Notes: a model not told the origin generated them from the sequence alone. A stretch of DNA of 53,332 nt from Phycisphaerae bacterium (GCA_016342495.1 JAEIOG010000028.1:1-53332); one strand, 5' to 3'; counted from the stretch's first letter, positions 1 to 8,421 are shown. Translations and numbers: made by a program.

Positions 1-1236
1 CTGGCAATCTTACTTGCTGATGCCAAAGAAAGCATTGAAACTAAAACTGATCAGGTCGTCAATGAAGCAGTTATTACTGTGCCAGCTAACTATAGCGATT
101 TGCAAAAGCAGCAGACAATTGATGCAGCCAATAATGTTGGCATTAAAGCAATTCTACTGCCACATGAGCCAACCGCAGCTGCCTTAGGCAATAAACTGCA
201 TGATCGCAATAACTGTACTGCTTTAGTCTATGATTTAGGCGGCGGAACATTTGATGTTACAGTTGTACGTTCAAGAGGTAATGTCTTTACAATTATAGCT
301 ACCGGCGGTGACTCTAATATCGGTGGTAGAGATTTCAATGACCGTATCAGTGAAAAGCTATTAGATGAATTTGAAGTTAAAAATAGTTTCAGACCTCAAA
401 AAGATCAAGATCCTATCTTTTATCAGGAGATGACTCAAAGAATTGAACAGCTGAAAATCAGTCTTTCGATTCAGAATCAATCTCAGATAGTATTATCCTG
501 CCAGGGCAAACAATTGCAAATGACAATTACCCGTCAGCAGTTTGATAGCTGGGTGATGGATCTTGCGGTAAAAACTATGGCTAAGACCAATCAGGTTATC
601 AAAGATAAAAATCTTGATATATCCCAAATCGATGAAGTATATGCCGTCGGTGGCGGGGCCATGATGCCAATTATCATTGAACAACTTGAAGAGTTGACCG
701 GTAAGAAAGTCTCTCGTCGCTGTGAACCGCATGTGGCAGCTGCTTTAGGTGCGGTTTTTGCTGGACGTCTGGAATATAAACGCAAAAATGAACCTTATCC
801 CAACGGTGATGTTGTTCTGCCAGCACCAGATTATATTTTGCATGAAATACTGAGCCATTCTGTTGGTGTGTTGGTGTTGGATGAAAATGGTAATGATATC
901 TGTAATGAAATCCTTGCCAAAGATACTCCCGTTCCATCGATTCAGACCAAACTCTTTAAGCTCAGCGAACCTGACCAGATGGCTGTTACCATCAAAATCC
1001 TGCAAGGTGAAAATGGTCAGGATGCAGATAGTTGTCAGCCATTAGGTCATTTTGAGCTTGAAGGCTTACCGGCTCGACCAGATATGATTGGCCGAATTGA
1101 AGTGACTTTCTCGCTGGATAATAACGGTATATTAACTGCCAGGGCTCGTGATAATGCCAGCGGTAAAACTGCTGAGATGGAAATTAACTATGAAATTTCT
1201 GCAAACAGTGATGCTAATCAGGTAGATGCCGCTTAA
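1..1236 (+). CDS. Hsp70/DnaK-like chaperone lacking the C-terminal lid (5' truncated by window edge)
   Basis: The reading frame is open from base 1, so the true start lies upstream and 411 residues are visible. Hsp70 nucleotide-binding signatures are present: VPANYSDLQKQ, HEPTAAAL (usually NEPTAAAL), DLGGGTFDVTV (phosphate 2), GGDSNIGGRDFN and VGGGAMMP. A beta-type substrate-binding domain follows (about the last 150 residues, with HSVGVLV and PARPDMIGRIEVTFSLDNNGILTARA-like features). The protein stops about there, with no alpha-helical lid and no EEVD-like tail, so it is shorter than housekeeping DnaK. That fits a specialised Hsp70 ATPase that holds clients or switches a partner, rather than the cell's main DnaK. 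A vWA gene follows 64 bases downstream on the same strand, and an integrase lies further on, so it looks like cargo of an integrative element. The family call is certain; the specialised role is inferred. Confidence 0.9.
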   Translation: MAILLADAKESIETKTDQVVNEAVITVPANYSDLQKQQTIDAANNVGIKAILLPHEPTAAALGNKLHDRNNCTALVYDLGGGTFDVTVVRSRGNVFTIIATGGDSNIGGRDFNDRISEKLLDEFEVKNSFRPQKDQDPIFYQEMTQRIEQLKISLSIQNQSQIVLSCQGKQLQMTITRQQFDSWVMDLAVKTMAKTNQVIKDKNLDISQIDEVYAVGGGAMMPIIIEQLEELTGKKVSRRCEPHVAAALGAVFAGRLEYKRKNEPYPNGDVVLPAPDYILHEILSHSVGVLVLDENGNDICNEILAKDTPVPSIQTKLFKLSEPDQMAVTIKILQGENGQDADSCQPLGHFELEGLPARPDMIGRIEVTFSLDNNGILTARARDNASGKTAEMEINYEISANSDANQVDAA

Positions 1237-1248
1237 TTATTAATCAAT

Positions 1249-1279
1249 AGTTCGGCAGGTATTATTTATCTGCCGAACT
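1249..1279 (+). terminator. Hairpin between Hsp70 and vWA genes
   Basis: Perfect 10-bp inverted repeat AGTTCGGCAG / CTGCCGAACT with an 11-base loop, just after the Hsp70 stop. The bases after the stem are only CTATTTC, so it is a weak terminator at best. It may instead stabilise or partly attenuate the transcript ahead of the vWA gene. Confidence 0.5.
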
Positions 1280-1300
1280 CTATTTCAAAAGGAAACAATT

Positions 1301-2005
1301 ATGAAATATTTAGAATTTGCCAACCATGTTCAGGCTAATAAAACAGAGCATACTGTCGTAGTTTCTGATTTATCACCATCGATGGCTGAAGAAGACCTAA
1401 AACCCAGCAGAAAAGTTGCTGCTATTAAAGCTTTTCATGAGCTTGTAAAAATCAAAGATAAATATCATCCTCAAGATAAGATGGCAGTTATTGGTTTTTA
1501 TGATATAGCTGAAGTGTTGCATAACCTTGTAACTATTGGCGATAACTTCAATAGTTTACAAATGGCTTTTAGTGGCAAAGATGGCGGTTATGGAACAGAT
1601 TTTAATGCCGCTCTTGAACTTGCTGAAAGCTGTTTATTTAATCAACCAGTAAAAGCCAATAATGGTTTTTTCTTACAGATGCTGACAGGGATATTTATTG
1701 AACCAGATTCACCTAAAGCAAATATCCCTGATGATGCCAATGTTATCAGGAGAATTATCATGTTAACCGATGGTGAGCATAATGGCGGTGGCAACCCCGT
1801 TGATGTTGCCAGGAATCTCAAAAGTGCTGGTGTGATAATAGATTGTATCGGTATTGGCGGCAGCCCAGAAGCGGTCGATGAAGAATTGCTTAAACAAATC
1901 GCTTCGGCTAATTCTGATGGTTCCAAACGATATTGCTTTATTGGCGATCAACAACAACTGATCCAGAAATATCAAAGCTTAGCTCATCATATCCAGATAG
2001 TTTAG
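1301..2005 (+). CDS. von Willebrand factor A (vWA) domain protein
   Basis: A 234-residue protein that is essentially one vWA domain. The metal-ion-dependent adhesion site is complete: DLSPS (D23, S25, S27), the Thr of GGYGTDF and the Asp of IIMLTDGEHNGGG. No signal peptide or membrane segment is visible, so it is probably cytoplasmic. The ATG follows AAAGGAAAC at good spacing. It sits between a lidless Hsp70 and two small membrane proteins (next start 9 bases downstream). vWA domains usually mediate Mg-dependent protein-protein contacts, and pairing with an ATPase or chaperone is common in bacterial multi-protein switches and conflict systems. The partner and function here are unknown. Confidence 0.85.
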   Translation: MKYLEFANHVQANKTEHTVVVSDLSPSMAEEDLKPSRKVAAIKAFHELVKIKDKYHPQDKMAVIGFYDIAEVLHNLVTIGDNFNSLQMAFSGKDGGYGTDFNAALELAESCLFNQPVKANNGFFLQMLTGIFIEPDSPKANIPDDANVIRRIIMLTDGEHNGGGNPVDVARNLKSAGVIIDCIGIGGSPEAVDEELLKQIASANSDGSKRYCFIGDQQQLIQKYQSLAHHIQIV

Positions 2006-2014
2006 GAGGCAAAA

Positions 2015-2305
2015 ATGATAATTATTATTAATCCTATAGCTATATTTTTTAGCCTGATTGTAACAGTAATTAATATCACTGAGTTCTTTTTGCTGGTTCA
2101 TCTGATTTTACTGTGGAAAGATATTGATTGGCTAAAGCCATTTGATATTGCCGGTGTCGCATTAGTTAAAAGAGCTATGAGTTTGGCTGGAAAATCGTTT
2201 ACTAAACTAACTAATAAAACTTTATCAATCCGGGGCAGCATTATTGCTGCCCTGGCAATCTTGCAGATAATTAAAATAATGCTTTATGCTGTCTGCAAAT
2301 TTTAA
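2015..2305 (+). CDS. Small membrane protein of unknown function
   Basis: 96 residues starting at an ATG with a strong AGGAGG five bases upstream. The N-terminal half is a long hydrophobic stretch (residues 1-33). An amphipathic basic stretch follows, then a second hydrophobic segment near the C-terminus (SIIAALAILQIIKIMLYAV). No known family is recognised. It is 9 bases downstream of the vWA gene and 13 bases upstream of another small membrane protein, so it is probably part of the same operon. It may anchor the vWA/Hsp70 pair at the membrane (inference). Confidence 0.7.
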   Translation: MIIIINPIAIFFSLIVTVINITEFFLLVHLILLWKDIDWLKPFDIAGVALVKRAMSLAGKSFTKLTNKTLSIRGSIIAALAILQIIKIMLYAVCKF

Positions 2306-2318
2306 GAAAGGATCTATC

Positions 2319-2642
2319 ATGTTAACATTAATCTATGTAGTAATATTTGTGATACTCTTCCTGATCACAAGTAATGTTCTTGCTGAAAATACTTCAGTAT
2401 TTGGAAATTATCCGAAAATATTGGCATTTTGCGTTACAGCCTTATGTATGATTGGGATGTCTGAGGCTTTTAGTGGTATGGAGAAAATTGAAGTGAATGT
2501 TGTCTTAATTCCTTATGCAGCATTGGTTATTGGTGTGGTACTTATGATTTTGCTTAAAGCAATATTATGGGTGTTCAAGAAAAAAGAGGGTTCGAGTTTT
2601 GTGGCCAAGGAAAAATCCAGTAGCAAACAATCGAGAAGATGA
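2319..2642 (+). CDS. Small membrane protein with basic C-terminal tail
   Basis: 107 residues. The ATG at 2319 was chosen over an upstream in-frame ATG at 2286 because it has a GAAAGGA ribosome site and avoids overlap with the previous gene. About three hydrophobic segments (residues 1-25, 31-50 and 60-85) precede a cytoplasmic-looking tail rich in Lys and Ser (KKKEGSSF, KSSSKQSRR). No family is recognised. The stop is one base before the start of the next gene, which argues for translational coupling. Confidence 0.65.
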   Translation: MLTLIYVVIFVILFLITSNVLAENTSVFGNYPKILAFCVTALCMIGMSEAFSGMEKIEVNVVLIPYAALVIGVVLMILLKAILWVFKKKEGSSFVAKEKSSSKQSRR

Positions 2643-2643
2643 A

Positions 2644-2901
2644 ATGGAAAATGTAACTTCACAAAGCATTGATCGCCAAACTTGGCCCACAAGACCAGTA
2701 GTTTTTCCAGAGTTAATGACTCCTGTGGAAGCAGCGATGTTTCTACGGCTTGATCAGGTAGGCCATACTCCCGAAGCTGCAATAAGAACATTGAATTATT
2801 GGCGTGACAAAGGGTATCTTAAAGCCACAAAATACGCTCGTAGGATTTGGTACTTGAAAAGCCAGCTGGAAGAATTTCTTAAAGCTAAAACAGAAATTTA
2901 A
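2644..2901 (+). CDS. Excisionase-like helix-turn-helix protein
   Basis: 85 residues from the ATG at 2644; an in-frame TTG at 2599 would lengthen it but overlaps the previous gene. The core, LMTPVEAAMFLRLD ... YWRDKGYLKATKYARRIWYL, is a winged MerR/Xis-type helix-turn-helix: helix 1 and recognition helix, then the RRIWY wing and a closing helix (SQLEEFLKA). Such proteins are typically recombination directionality factors or small repressors encoded next to a tyrosine integrase, as here. The integrase promoter region 10-50 bases downstream carries a perfect palindrome that could be its operator (inference). Confidence 0.75.
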   Translation: MENVTSQSIDRQTWPTRPVVFPELMTPVEAAMFLRLDQVGHTPEAAIRTLNYWRDKGYLKATKYARRIWYLKSQLEEFLKAKTEI

Positions 2902-2911
2902 TAGTTATCAC

Positions 2912-2955
2912 TTGCGCGATTGACTATTGTGTGATATAATAGAATAGTCAATCGC
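2912..2955 (+). promoter_or_regulatory. Integrase promoter overlapped by a perfect inverted repeat (likely operator)
   Basis: TTGCGC at 2912-2917 and TATAAT at 2935-2940 are 17 bases apart, a good sigma-70 spacing. A perfect 13-base inverted repeat overlaps them: GCGATTGACTATT (2916-2928) and AATAGTCAATCGC (2943-2955), separated by 14 bases that contain the -10. A protein bound to the dyad would block polymerase. The RNA hairpin could also act as a leader element. No run of T follows, so it is not a terminator. Confidence 0.6.
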
Positions 2956-2993
2956 CACTGGTAACTGCTTGGCTCCACAGAAAGGAGATACCA

Positions 2994-4190
2994 ATGGCAA
3001 TAATAAAAGTAGGTGTGTATCGCAAATGGCTGGAGCCTGCACCATATGATATTGATGGTACACCAATTCCAAAAAAGTTATGGCCTAAAAAAAGAAGACA
3101 TAACTGGATTGTTAGATGGGTTGGAAGCGACAATAAAAAATATGGTAAGGTTTTCAAGACCAAAAAAGAATCTGATCGATATGCAATGGGCATGCAAAAC
3201 AAGGTCTGTCAAGGTAATGCAGACAAGCCAAATAAAATTACATTGCATGTCTTTCGTATTGAACACGAAAAGATAATTCAAGGTCAAGTTTCATATGGCA
3301 CATACCAAGAACACAAAAGATCGTTAGAGCTCTTTGAAAAATTTATAGGCGGCTCGATAGAGTTGAGCAAAATTAGTCCAAGAAATGCTGAGGCATTTGT
3401 AGCTGACCGTTTAGCTTCCAAAAAAGTTTCTGTTGCTACAGTCAATAAATATGTTGTAAACCTTCGTGCTATTTTTAATAGAGCGATTGATCCAAGAGGT
3501 TATATTGCAGAGGGTAAGAACCCTTTTACTAAAATCAAACTTCGTAAAATCACTGATAAGCCTAAACGATATGTTAATATCACAGAGTATTGCAAATTAG
3601 TGGATTCAACTGATAGTTTATGGTGGAAGACATTTTTGTCTGTAGCTTATAGTAGTGGGCTTCGTCTTAATGAAATATTACATCTGACTTGTAATGATAT
3701 TGATTTTGAAAATCAGAGACTGCGTGTTTCTGCTAAGAAAGGAAAAGACAAAATCATTAATTGGGAACCTAAAAGTCGTAAAAACCGTGTGGTACCCATA
3801 TCTGATGAAGCAATAAAATTCCTAGTTAATCTTCAAGTCGATATCCCTGATGGACATCCGTATATTTTCATTTCTCCTCAAAGGCTTGAGCAAATAACTC
3901 ATCGAATAAAGAATGGAAAATGGAATGAAAGGTCGGAAGTGATTAATAATATCGGCAGAGATTTTAATGTTGTTCGTAATAAGGCAGCTGTGAAAAAGTG
4001 TACAATCCATGATTTGAGAAGATCAGCTATTACCAACTGGGCACAAAAATTACCATTTCAAGTAGTCCATAAACTTGCTGGCCATTCAAATATCAAGACC
4101 ACGATAGATTATTATCTGTCTGTGAGACCCGAAGATTTTGATTCAGCGAGTAAGGTAGTCAACGAAATGCTGGAATTGATGCGATTATGA
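2994..4190 (+). CDS. Tyrosine recombinase (phage-type integrase)
   Basis: 398 residues; the ATG follows AAAGGAGA. The catalytic set is complete: R224 (SGLRLNEIL), K in KSRKNRVVPIS, H339 and R342 (TIHDLRR), H364 (LAGHS) and Tyr373 (TTIDYY). The N-terminal 60 residues (NWIVRW.GSDNKKYGKVF) look like an arm-binding domain, and residues 95-170 form the SAM-like core-binding domain. The gene ends 91 bases from the 3' end of tRNA-Arg(CCT) and points at it. This is the classical arrangement of an element integrated in a tRNA gene. Together with the HTH gene before it, it marks the right boundary of an integrative element that extends left beyond this window. Confidence 0.95.
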   Translation: MAIIKVGVYRKWLEPAPYDIDGTPIPKKLWPKKRRHNWIVRWVGSDNKKYGKVFKTKKESDRYAMGMQNKVCQGNADKPNKITLHVFRIEHEKIIQGQVSYGTYQEHKRSLELFEKFIGGSIELSKISPRNAEAFVADRLASKKVSVATVNKYVVNLRAIFNRAIDPRGYIAEGKNPFTKIKLRKITDKPKRYVNITEYCKLVDSTDSLWWKTFLSVAYSSGLRLNEILHLTCNDIDFENQRLRVSAKKGKDKIINWEPKSRKNRVVPISDEAIKFLVNLQVDIPDGHPYIFISPQRLEQITHRIKNGKWNERSEVINNIGRDFNVVRNKAAVKKCTIHDLRRSAITNWAQKLPFQVVHKLAGHSNIKTTIDYYLSVRPEDFDSASKVVNEMLELMRL

Positions 4191-4209
4191 TTGACACTAA
4201 TTTGACACT
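4191..4209 (+). repeat. Paired TTGACACT direct repeats after the integrase stop
   Basis: TTGACACT occurs at 4191-4198 and again at 4202-4209, one helical turn (11 bases) apart, between int and the tRNA. This spacing and location suit arm-type integrase binding sites. Function is inferred only. Confidence 0.4.
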
Positions 4210-4281
4210 TTTGCGGTTTTTAGGGATCAAGAGATAAATGTGCTAATTCATAAGTTCTTATTTTTCAAGGTTTTAAGTAAA

Positions 4282-4355
4282 TACGCCCGGCGGGATTCGA
4301 ACCCACGACCTTCGGTTTAGGAAACCGATGCTCTATCCTGCTGAGCTACGAGCGC
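4282..4355 (-). tRNA. tRNA-Arg (CCT anticodon)
   Basis: The minus strand folds into a full cloverleaf. The acceptor GCGCTCG pairs with CGGGCGT (two G-U pairs) and the discriminator is A. The D arm has GCTC...GAGC. The anticodon stem TCGGT/ACCGA has loop TTCCTAA, giving CCT. The T arm contains GTTCGAATC. CCA is not encoded; the bases that follow are TTTACTT. The gene's 3' end faces the integrase, so it is the likely attachment site. Confidence 0.95.
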
Positions 4356-4470
4356 TTATCAGGTTGACATTATAGCTTACCTGTTTTTCAGGTCAAGGGC
4401 GTGTATACATTATTTTATCTGGTTTTATTTCCATCGATTTGTGAAAATGCAATATCTGAACCTTTTTACC

Positions 4471-5541
4471 TTAAAATTTCACGTATTCAACTTCTTTTGC
4501 CTGGGTTGGATTTTGCTGAGGTATCACTCGCAGGTGGCTGTCTACAAGATTATTCTCAATCATGTTATTAATCCAATCTACTCGCCTGAATCGAATATCT
4601 TCATAAATATCATAATCCAGGTCATAATATTCATAAGCATTACAGAGCTGCCTTATGCCTGAAAGCATATTCCAGCTACCCTTAAAGTCCAGATGTTCTT
4701 GGATAAGGTCGCAATTGACACGGAAATTGTTGTTATCTGTAAAAGCATTATCTGTATATGAAAGCTGATATTCAGGCATTATTTCTGAAATCATTTTTGC
4801 TATATCGTGGAGCTGGACATTATCTTCAGTTATTCCAACATTAAATATCCTGTTGTGGACTAACGCCTTGTTTGCCTCTGATGCCTTGCAGAATGCATGG
4901 GCAATATCTATTACATGGACAATCGGACGCCACGAGCAGTCATTGCTTTTTAGCTCGACAGTTTCTGCAGTATATGCTAATGCTGTCATATTATTAACTT
5001 GCAGATCAAATCGCATCTTGGGCGAAAAACCATAAGCTTCTGCACAACGCAAAATGACCGGACTGAAATTTTCGTCGGCTAATTCCATTAAATCTTTTTC
5101 AGTATCAAGTTTTGCCCGGTCATAAGCTGTTATCGGGTTGCAGGGTGAATTTTCTTGTAATAGGGTATGGGGGCCATGACTATAGCAACTGCACGAAGAT
5201 GAAAAAATAAATCTTTTTACACCTGCCGTTTTAGCCATTTCAGCTAACCGCATAGATGCATGGTAGTTTATTTCTTCCATTAATAGAGGATTAAGGTCAC
5301 CACAAGGGTCATTGGGCAATCCTGCCAGGTGACATACCGTTTCTACGCCCTGAAAATCTTTTATGTTGACATCGCGAATGTCTTTACGCAAAGTCAATAC
5401 ATTTTCAGGGTTTTGATTGCCAATTGTACACTGACTGAAAAGGTCGTTATCAATACCAATAACTTTATCACCTCTTTGGCGTAATATAGCTGTCAATACC
5501 GTTCCAATATAACCCAGATTGCCCGTTACCATGATTTTCAT
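4471..5541 (-). CDS. NAD-dependent sugar-nucleotide epimerase/dehydratase (extended SDR)
   Basis: 356 residues from the ATG at 5541, which is followed by KIMVTGNLGYIG, the Rossmann GxxGxxG motif. Another start at 5574 would add a poorly placed 11 residues. The SSS..CY.HGP region and YDRAK (catalytic Tyr-xxx-Lys) are present, as are HVIDIAHA and a substrate-binding C-terminal half. It belongs to the UDP-glucose 4-epimerase/GDP-sugar dehydratase superfamily of cytoplasmic enzymes that modify nucleotide-activated sugars. The exact substrate cannot be read from sequence. It stands alone between the tRNA and a prepilin gene. It could feed the polysaccharide operon at 22-27 kb, but they are not linked. 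Confidence 0.85.
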   Translation of the reverse strand: MKIMVTGNLGYIGTVLTAILRQRGDKVIGIDNDLFSQCTIGNQNPENVLTLRKDIRDVNIKDFQGVETVCHLAGLPNDPCGDLNPLLMEEINYHASMRLAEMAKTAGVKRFIFSSSCSCYSHGPHTLLQENSPCNPITAYDRAKLDTEKDLMELADENFSPVILRCAEAYGFSPKMRFDLQVNNMTALAYTAETVELKSNDCSWRPIVHVIDIAHAFCKASEANKALVHNRIFNVGITEDNVQLHDIAKMISEIMPEYQLSYTDNAFTDNNNFRVNCDLIQEHLDFKGSWNMLSGIRQLCNAYEYYDLDYDIYEDIRFRRVDWINNMIENNLVDSHLRVIPQQNPTQAKEVEYVKF

Positions 5542-6015
5542 AATTATCTCTTTTTTTTCGTAATAGCATCCCACTTTTTTATATACATCTACTTTAATGT
5601 ATTCGGAATATAGGCCTATGCTATTAATGCCAAAAAAACTGAGTTAACCATAAGAAAAAATCCTTTATAACATTAATATAGAATTCCACATAAAATATTG
5701 CCCCTGATAAGCTGGTGATTATAGGACTACGTGGTCTTTTTCTTAGGATATTTTTTGTTTATAATTTTCCAGTATCATATCATTTACATAAGAATCTTAA
5801 TTTGACAAATAGCCAACAATTCGTTCTCTGTCCTTTCCAGGGCAGATGCCAACATATTTTGCTTCAGGCTATGTCTGTATTAATGATATTATGTCTATTA
5901 TAATCTCTCAAAAATAAATTTTAATTATAAAGTCAGACGTTGTTTTGATCGAAAAGATATACATATCAGTACACAAAATATATCTCGATATTGTCATAAG
6001 GAGACTGCCAGGAAC
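5542..6015. other. Intergenic region, no supported gene
   Basis: About 470 bases of AT-rich DNA between two divergent genes. The only open frames are short (for example 5715-5903), lack ribosome sites and have no recognisable protein features. It must hold the promoters of both flanking genes. AAGGAG at 5999-6004 lies a little far from the prepilin ATG at 6016. Confidence 0.5.
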
Positions 6016-6540
6016 ATGAGATCAAAAAATACATCTGGAATCAGTATCATTGAACTGGTGATAATTATTGCTGTCATTGGCATTATCTCGGCGATGGCGG
6101 TGCCGCGTATGAGCTCTGCCGGAAACTTTGATTATGAAACTGAACTTAAAAAAGATCTGGCTATTTTTAGAAATGCAATAGATTTATATTATTCTGAACA
6201 TCAGGATCGTTTCCCTGGCGAAGTTTCTGATGGCAAGTATCAGGCTAATTCTTCTGATGCATTTGTTGCTCAGCTGACTTTATTTAGCGATATTAATGGC
6301 CATACATCTGTCCAGCGTGACGAAAACTACGTCTATGGCCCATATCTTCGCAATGGTATCCCGGTCTTACCAGTTGGGGATAATGCCGGTAAATCAACCG
6401 TAAAAATCATATCTGAGCCTATACCACCCAAAGCTGACCTCCAAACATCTGTTGGCTGGGTCTTCAATGTCAATACTGGCCAGATAATCCCCAATGCCCA
6501 AGGCTGTGGCTCCGATGGTGTATCTTATATAAGCTATTAA
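6016..6540 (+). CDS. Type II secretion/type IV pilin-like prepilin, non-canonical leader
   Basis: 174 residues. The N-terminus is MRSKNTSG followed by ISIIELVIIIAVIG, a class III prepilin signal: short basic leader, Gly before the cut, Glu at +5 and a long hydrophobic helix. The usual Phe at +1 is Ile. The body has features of pseudopilins (YYSEHQDRFPGE, then DGKYQ and a C-terminal GWVFNVNTGQI segment). The mature protein would sit in the inner membrane and assemble into a pseudopilus or be displayed. No assembly ATPase or prepilin peptidase is nearby, so it is an orphan. Its neighbour at 6794 is also a prepilin of a different subfamily. Confidence 0.8.
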   Translation: MRSKNTSGISIIELVIIIAVIGIISAMAVPRMSSAGNFDYETELKKDLAIFRNAIDLYYSEHQDRFPGEVSDGKYQANSSDAFVAQLTLFSDINGHTSVQRDENYVYGPYLRNGIPVLPVGDNAGKSTVKIISEPIPPKADLQTSVGWVFNVNTGQIIPNAQGCGSDGVSYISY

Positions 6541-6793
6541 TCTATCAGGCAACCAACCTGTGTCTTAATATGAGCAGTGCTTGAACTATTTTAATATCAT
6601 AGGCAATTGACAGTTTTTATAATAAATAGTATCATCTATACACTTTATTTGATAGAGGCTCCATATCGCTTGCTTCTTCAAATCATTTTTTTTTGTATTT
6701 TTGCGTCAATCGTCATCTGGAAGGCTCAGTTGCCCGAACTCTATTTGAAAGATTACGTAGAAGATGGGTATTGTGGTGTATAAGGAGCTGGTG

Positions 6794-7657
6794 ATGAAAA
6801 AAAAGGCTTTTACGCTTATAGAATTACTTGTAGTAATTTCAATTATTGCGATATTAGTCTCTATTTTGATGCCTGCCCTGGCCAAAGCCCGTGAAATCGC
6901 TCGCGATTCCGTCTGTAAATCCAATCTAAAACAGTATGGCATTGCTTCTATGGGCTATCTTTCAGATAATAATGATGTTTTTGTTAATCAGTTTTATTGG
7001 CTTTTCTCTCTGCAGGATGAGCAGGATTACTATAAACTTCAGGACCCGTCTCCTCGTCAAGTATGTATGTGGCACGATACCAGGATGCAATTCAATGGAG
7101 CATTAACACCATATTTTAACAAAAATAGAGAAATTCATGTTTGTCCTACTTTTGCTATCCATTCTGCTCGTGCTCATCGGAGTGAATGCTATACCGGCAT
7201 AAAAATAGAGCCAAGTTTTGGCTATAGTGTTAATTATCATCTCGGTGATGGGAAATATATCGACCCATATTGCCAATTTGTCGTCACCAAAGTAGGCCAG
7301 GTGCGCCAACCATCCGAAGTTATCAATTTCTGTGAAGAAAACACCTATCAGGTAAGAAGCACCGGCTATACCTGGAGTACCCAACGTCTTAATGATAATA
7401 TTATGTTGCCCAGATATGTTGATTCCCGCAATATGTACCGTAATAACGCAGGCTTGGATACCTTGGCTACTCTTCATTCCATGGTCGGTGGCGACAAATA
7501 TTCCGGTCGCTCTAATATTGTTTTTGTTGATGGCCATATCGGCATAGGCGACCCTGGCGATGCATTTGACCTGTCCTGGCCTTTTAAACAATGGCCCAGT
7601 AACTATAATCGTGGTGAAGATGCGATTTTATGGCAAAAAATAAGGCCCCACGACTGA
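6794..7657 (+). CDS. Prepilin-type N-terminal cleavage/methylation protein (H-X9-DG-like family)
   Basis: 287 residues from the ATG at 6794, with TAAGGAG ten bases upstream. The leader MKKKA is followed by [20 protein letters not shown], a textbook prepilin helix, and then [25 protein letters not shown]. The C-terminal [10 protein letters not shown] corresponds to the H-X9-DG domain. This family is greatly expanded in planctomycetes and lentisphaerae, where members are probably exported and surface-anchored. The specific role is unknown. An upstream in-frame ATG at 6764 has no ribosome site. Confidence 0.88.
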   Translation: MKKKAFTLIELLVVISIIAILVSILMPALAKAREIARDSVCKSNLKQYGIASMGYLSDNNDVFVNQFYWLFSLQDEQDYYKLQDPSPRQVCMWHDTRMQFNGALTPYFNKNREIHVCPTFAIHSARAHRSECYTGIKIEPSFGYSVNYHLGDGKYIDPYCQFVVTKVGQVRQPSEVINFCEENTYQVRSTGYTWSTQRLNDNIMLPRYVDSRNMYRNNAGLDTLATLHSMVGGDKYSGRSNIVFVDGHIGIGDPGDAFDLSWPFKQWPSNYNRGEDAILWQKIRPHD

Positions 7658-7791
7658 TTTTTAATTCTTTCATAGATATATAACGCGATAATTGACTTTT
7701 ACTACCAAAGCAATTACAATCTTTATGACTAATGTGCCTGCTATGCAATTGTTTGCTGGCCAAATATGCTTGTAATAGAATGGATGATTTG

Positions 7792-8421
7792 ATGATAGTT
7801 AAGACTTTTGAATGTGGCCAACTGCTTACCAATAATTATGTGATTTACAACCCCGAAACTTCTAACTGCATAGTTATCGACATTGCTGACAATCCTGTCT
7901 CGCTGTTTAAATTTATTGATGATAATAATCTCAAACCTGTAAAGCTGCTCCTGACCCATGGTCATTCTGACCACATTGCTGGCCTGGGTCAGTTTCGCCA
8001 GAAATATGGCGATGTCCCAGTTGCCATTGGCACCGAAGATGCCGAAATGATTACTAACGAACACTATAATCTTTCTGCTTTGATGGGTTTAAGTATCAAA
8101 TTTGACCCGGCCCAACAATTACTCGAAGATGGTGATACCATAGAATTTGAATCTCTGGAATTCCAGGTTATTGCTGTCCCTGGTCACACCAAAGGTGGCA
8201 TGGCTTTCTATTGCCCACAGTTGGCGATGGCTTTTGTTGGCGATACCCTCTTTACCGGTGGTATGGGCCGTTATGATTTCCCCGGTGGTTGCAAGGAACA
8301 ACTGGTCAAAGGCGTCAAAGAAAAACTTTTCGCACTCCCCAAAGAAACCATCACCTATAGTGGCCATGGCCCTGGAAGCACCATTGGCTATGAAAAAAAA
8401 TGTAATCCATGCTTCTGGTAG
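7792..8421 (+). CDS. Metallo-beta-lactamase-fold hydrolase (glyoxalase II-like)
   Basis: 209 residues from the ATG at 7792 (alternative ATG at 7780). It has the binuclear metal motif THGHSDH, the second-shell HTKGG, the bridging Asp in FVGDTLFTGGMGRYDFPGG, and the C-terminal His in YSGHGPGSTIG. This is the compact glyoxalase II-like subgroup of cytoplasmic thioesterases and hydrolases. The substrate is not determinable. The last residues, KKCNPCFW, match the usual KxxNPF ending of this subgroup. The GH20 gene starts 37 bases later. Confidence 0.88.
   Translation: MIVKTFECGQLLTNNYVIYNPETSNCIVIDIADNPVSLFKFIDDNNLKPVKLLLTHGHSDHIAGLGQFRQKYGDVPVAIGTEDAEMITNEHYNLSALMGLSIKFDPAQQLLEDGDTIEFESLEFQVIAVPGHTKGGMAFYCPQLAMAFVGDTLFTGGMGRYDFPGGCKEQLVKGVKEKLFALPKETITYSGHGPGSTIGYEKKCNPCFW

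Noticed and set aside
2920-2940. TTGACT and TATAAT as a -35/-10 pair
   Set aside because: The spacing is only nine bases; TTGCGC at 2912 gives the correct 17.
1-2990. Second copy of the tRNA-Arg 3' end (attL/attR)
   Set aside because: No copy of the T-arm/acceptor sequence was found in this stretch; it is probably beyond the window.
5715-5903. Short plus-strand open frame (62 aa)
   Set aside because: No ribosome site, no recognisable features, AT-rich intergenic DNA.
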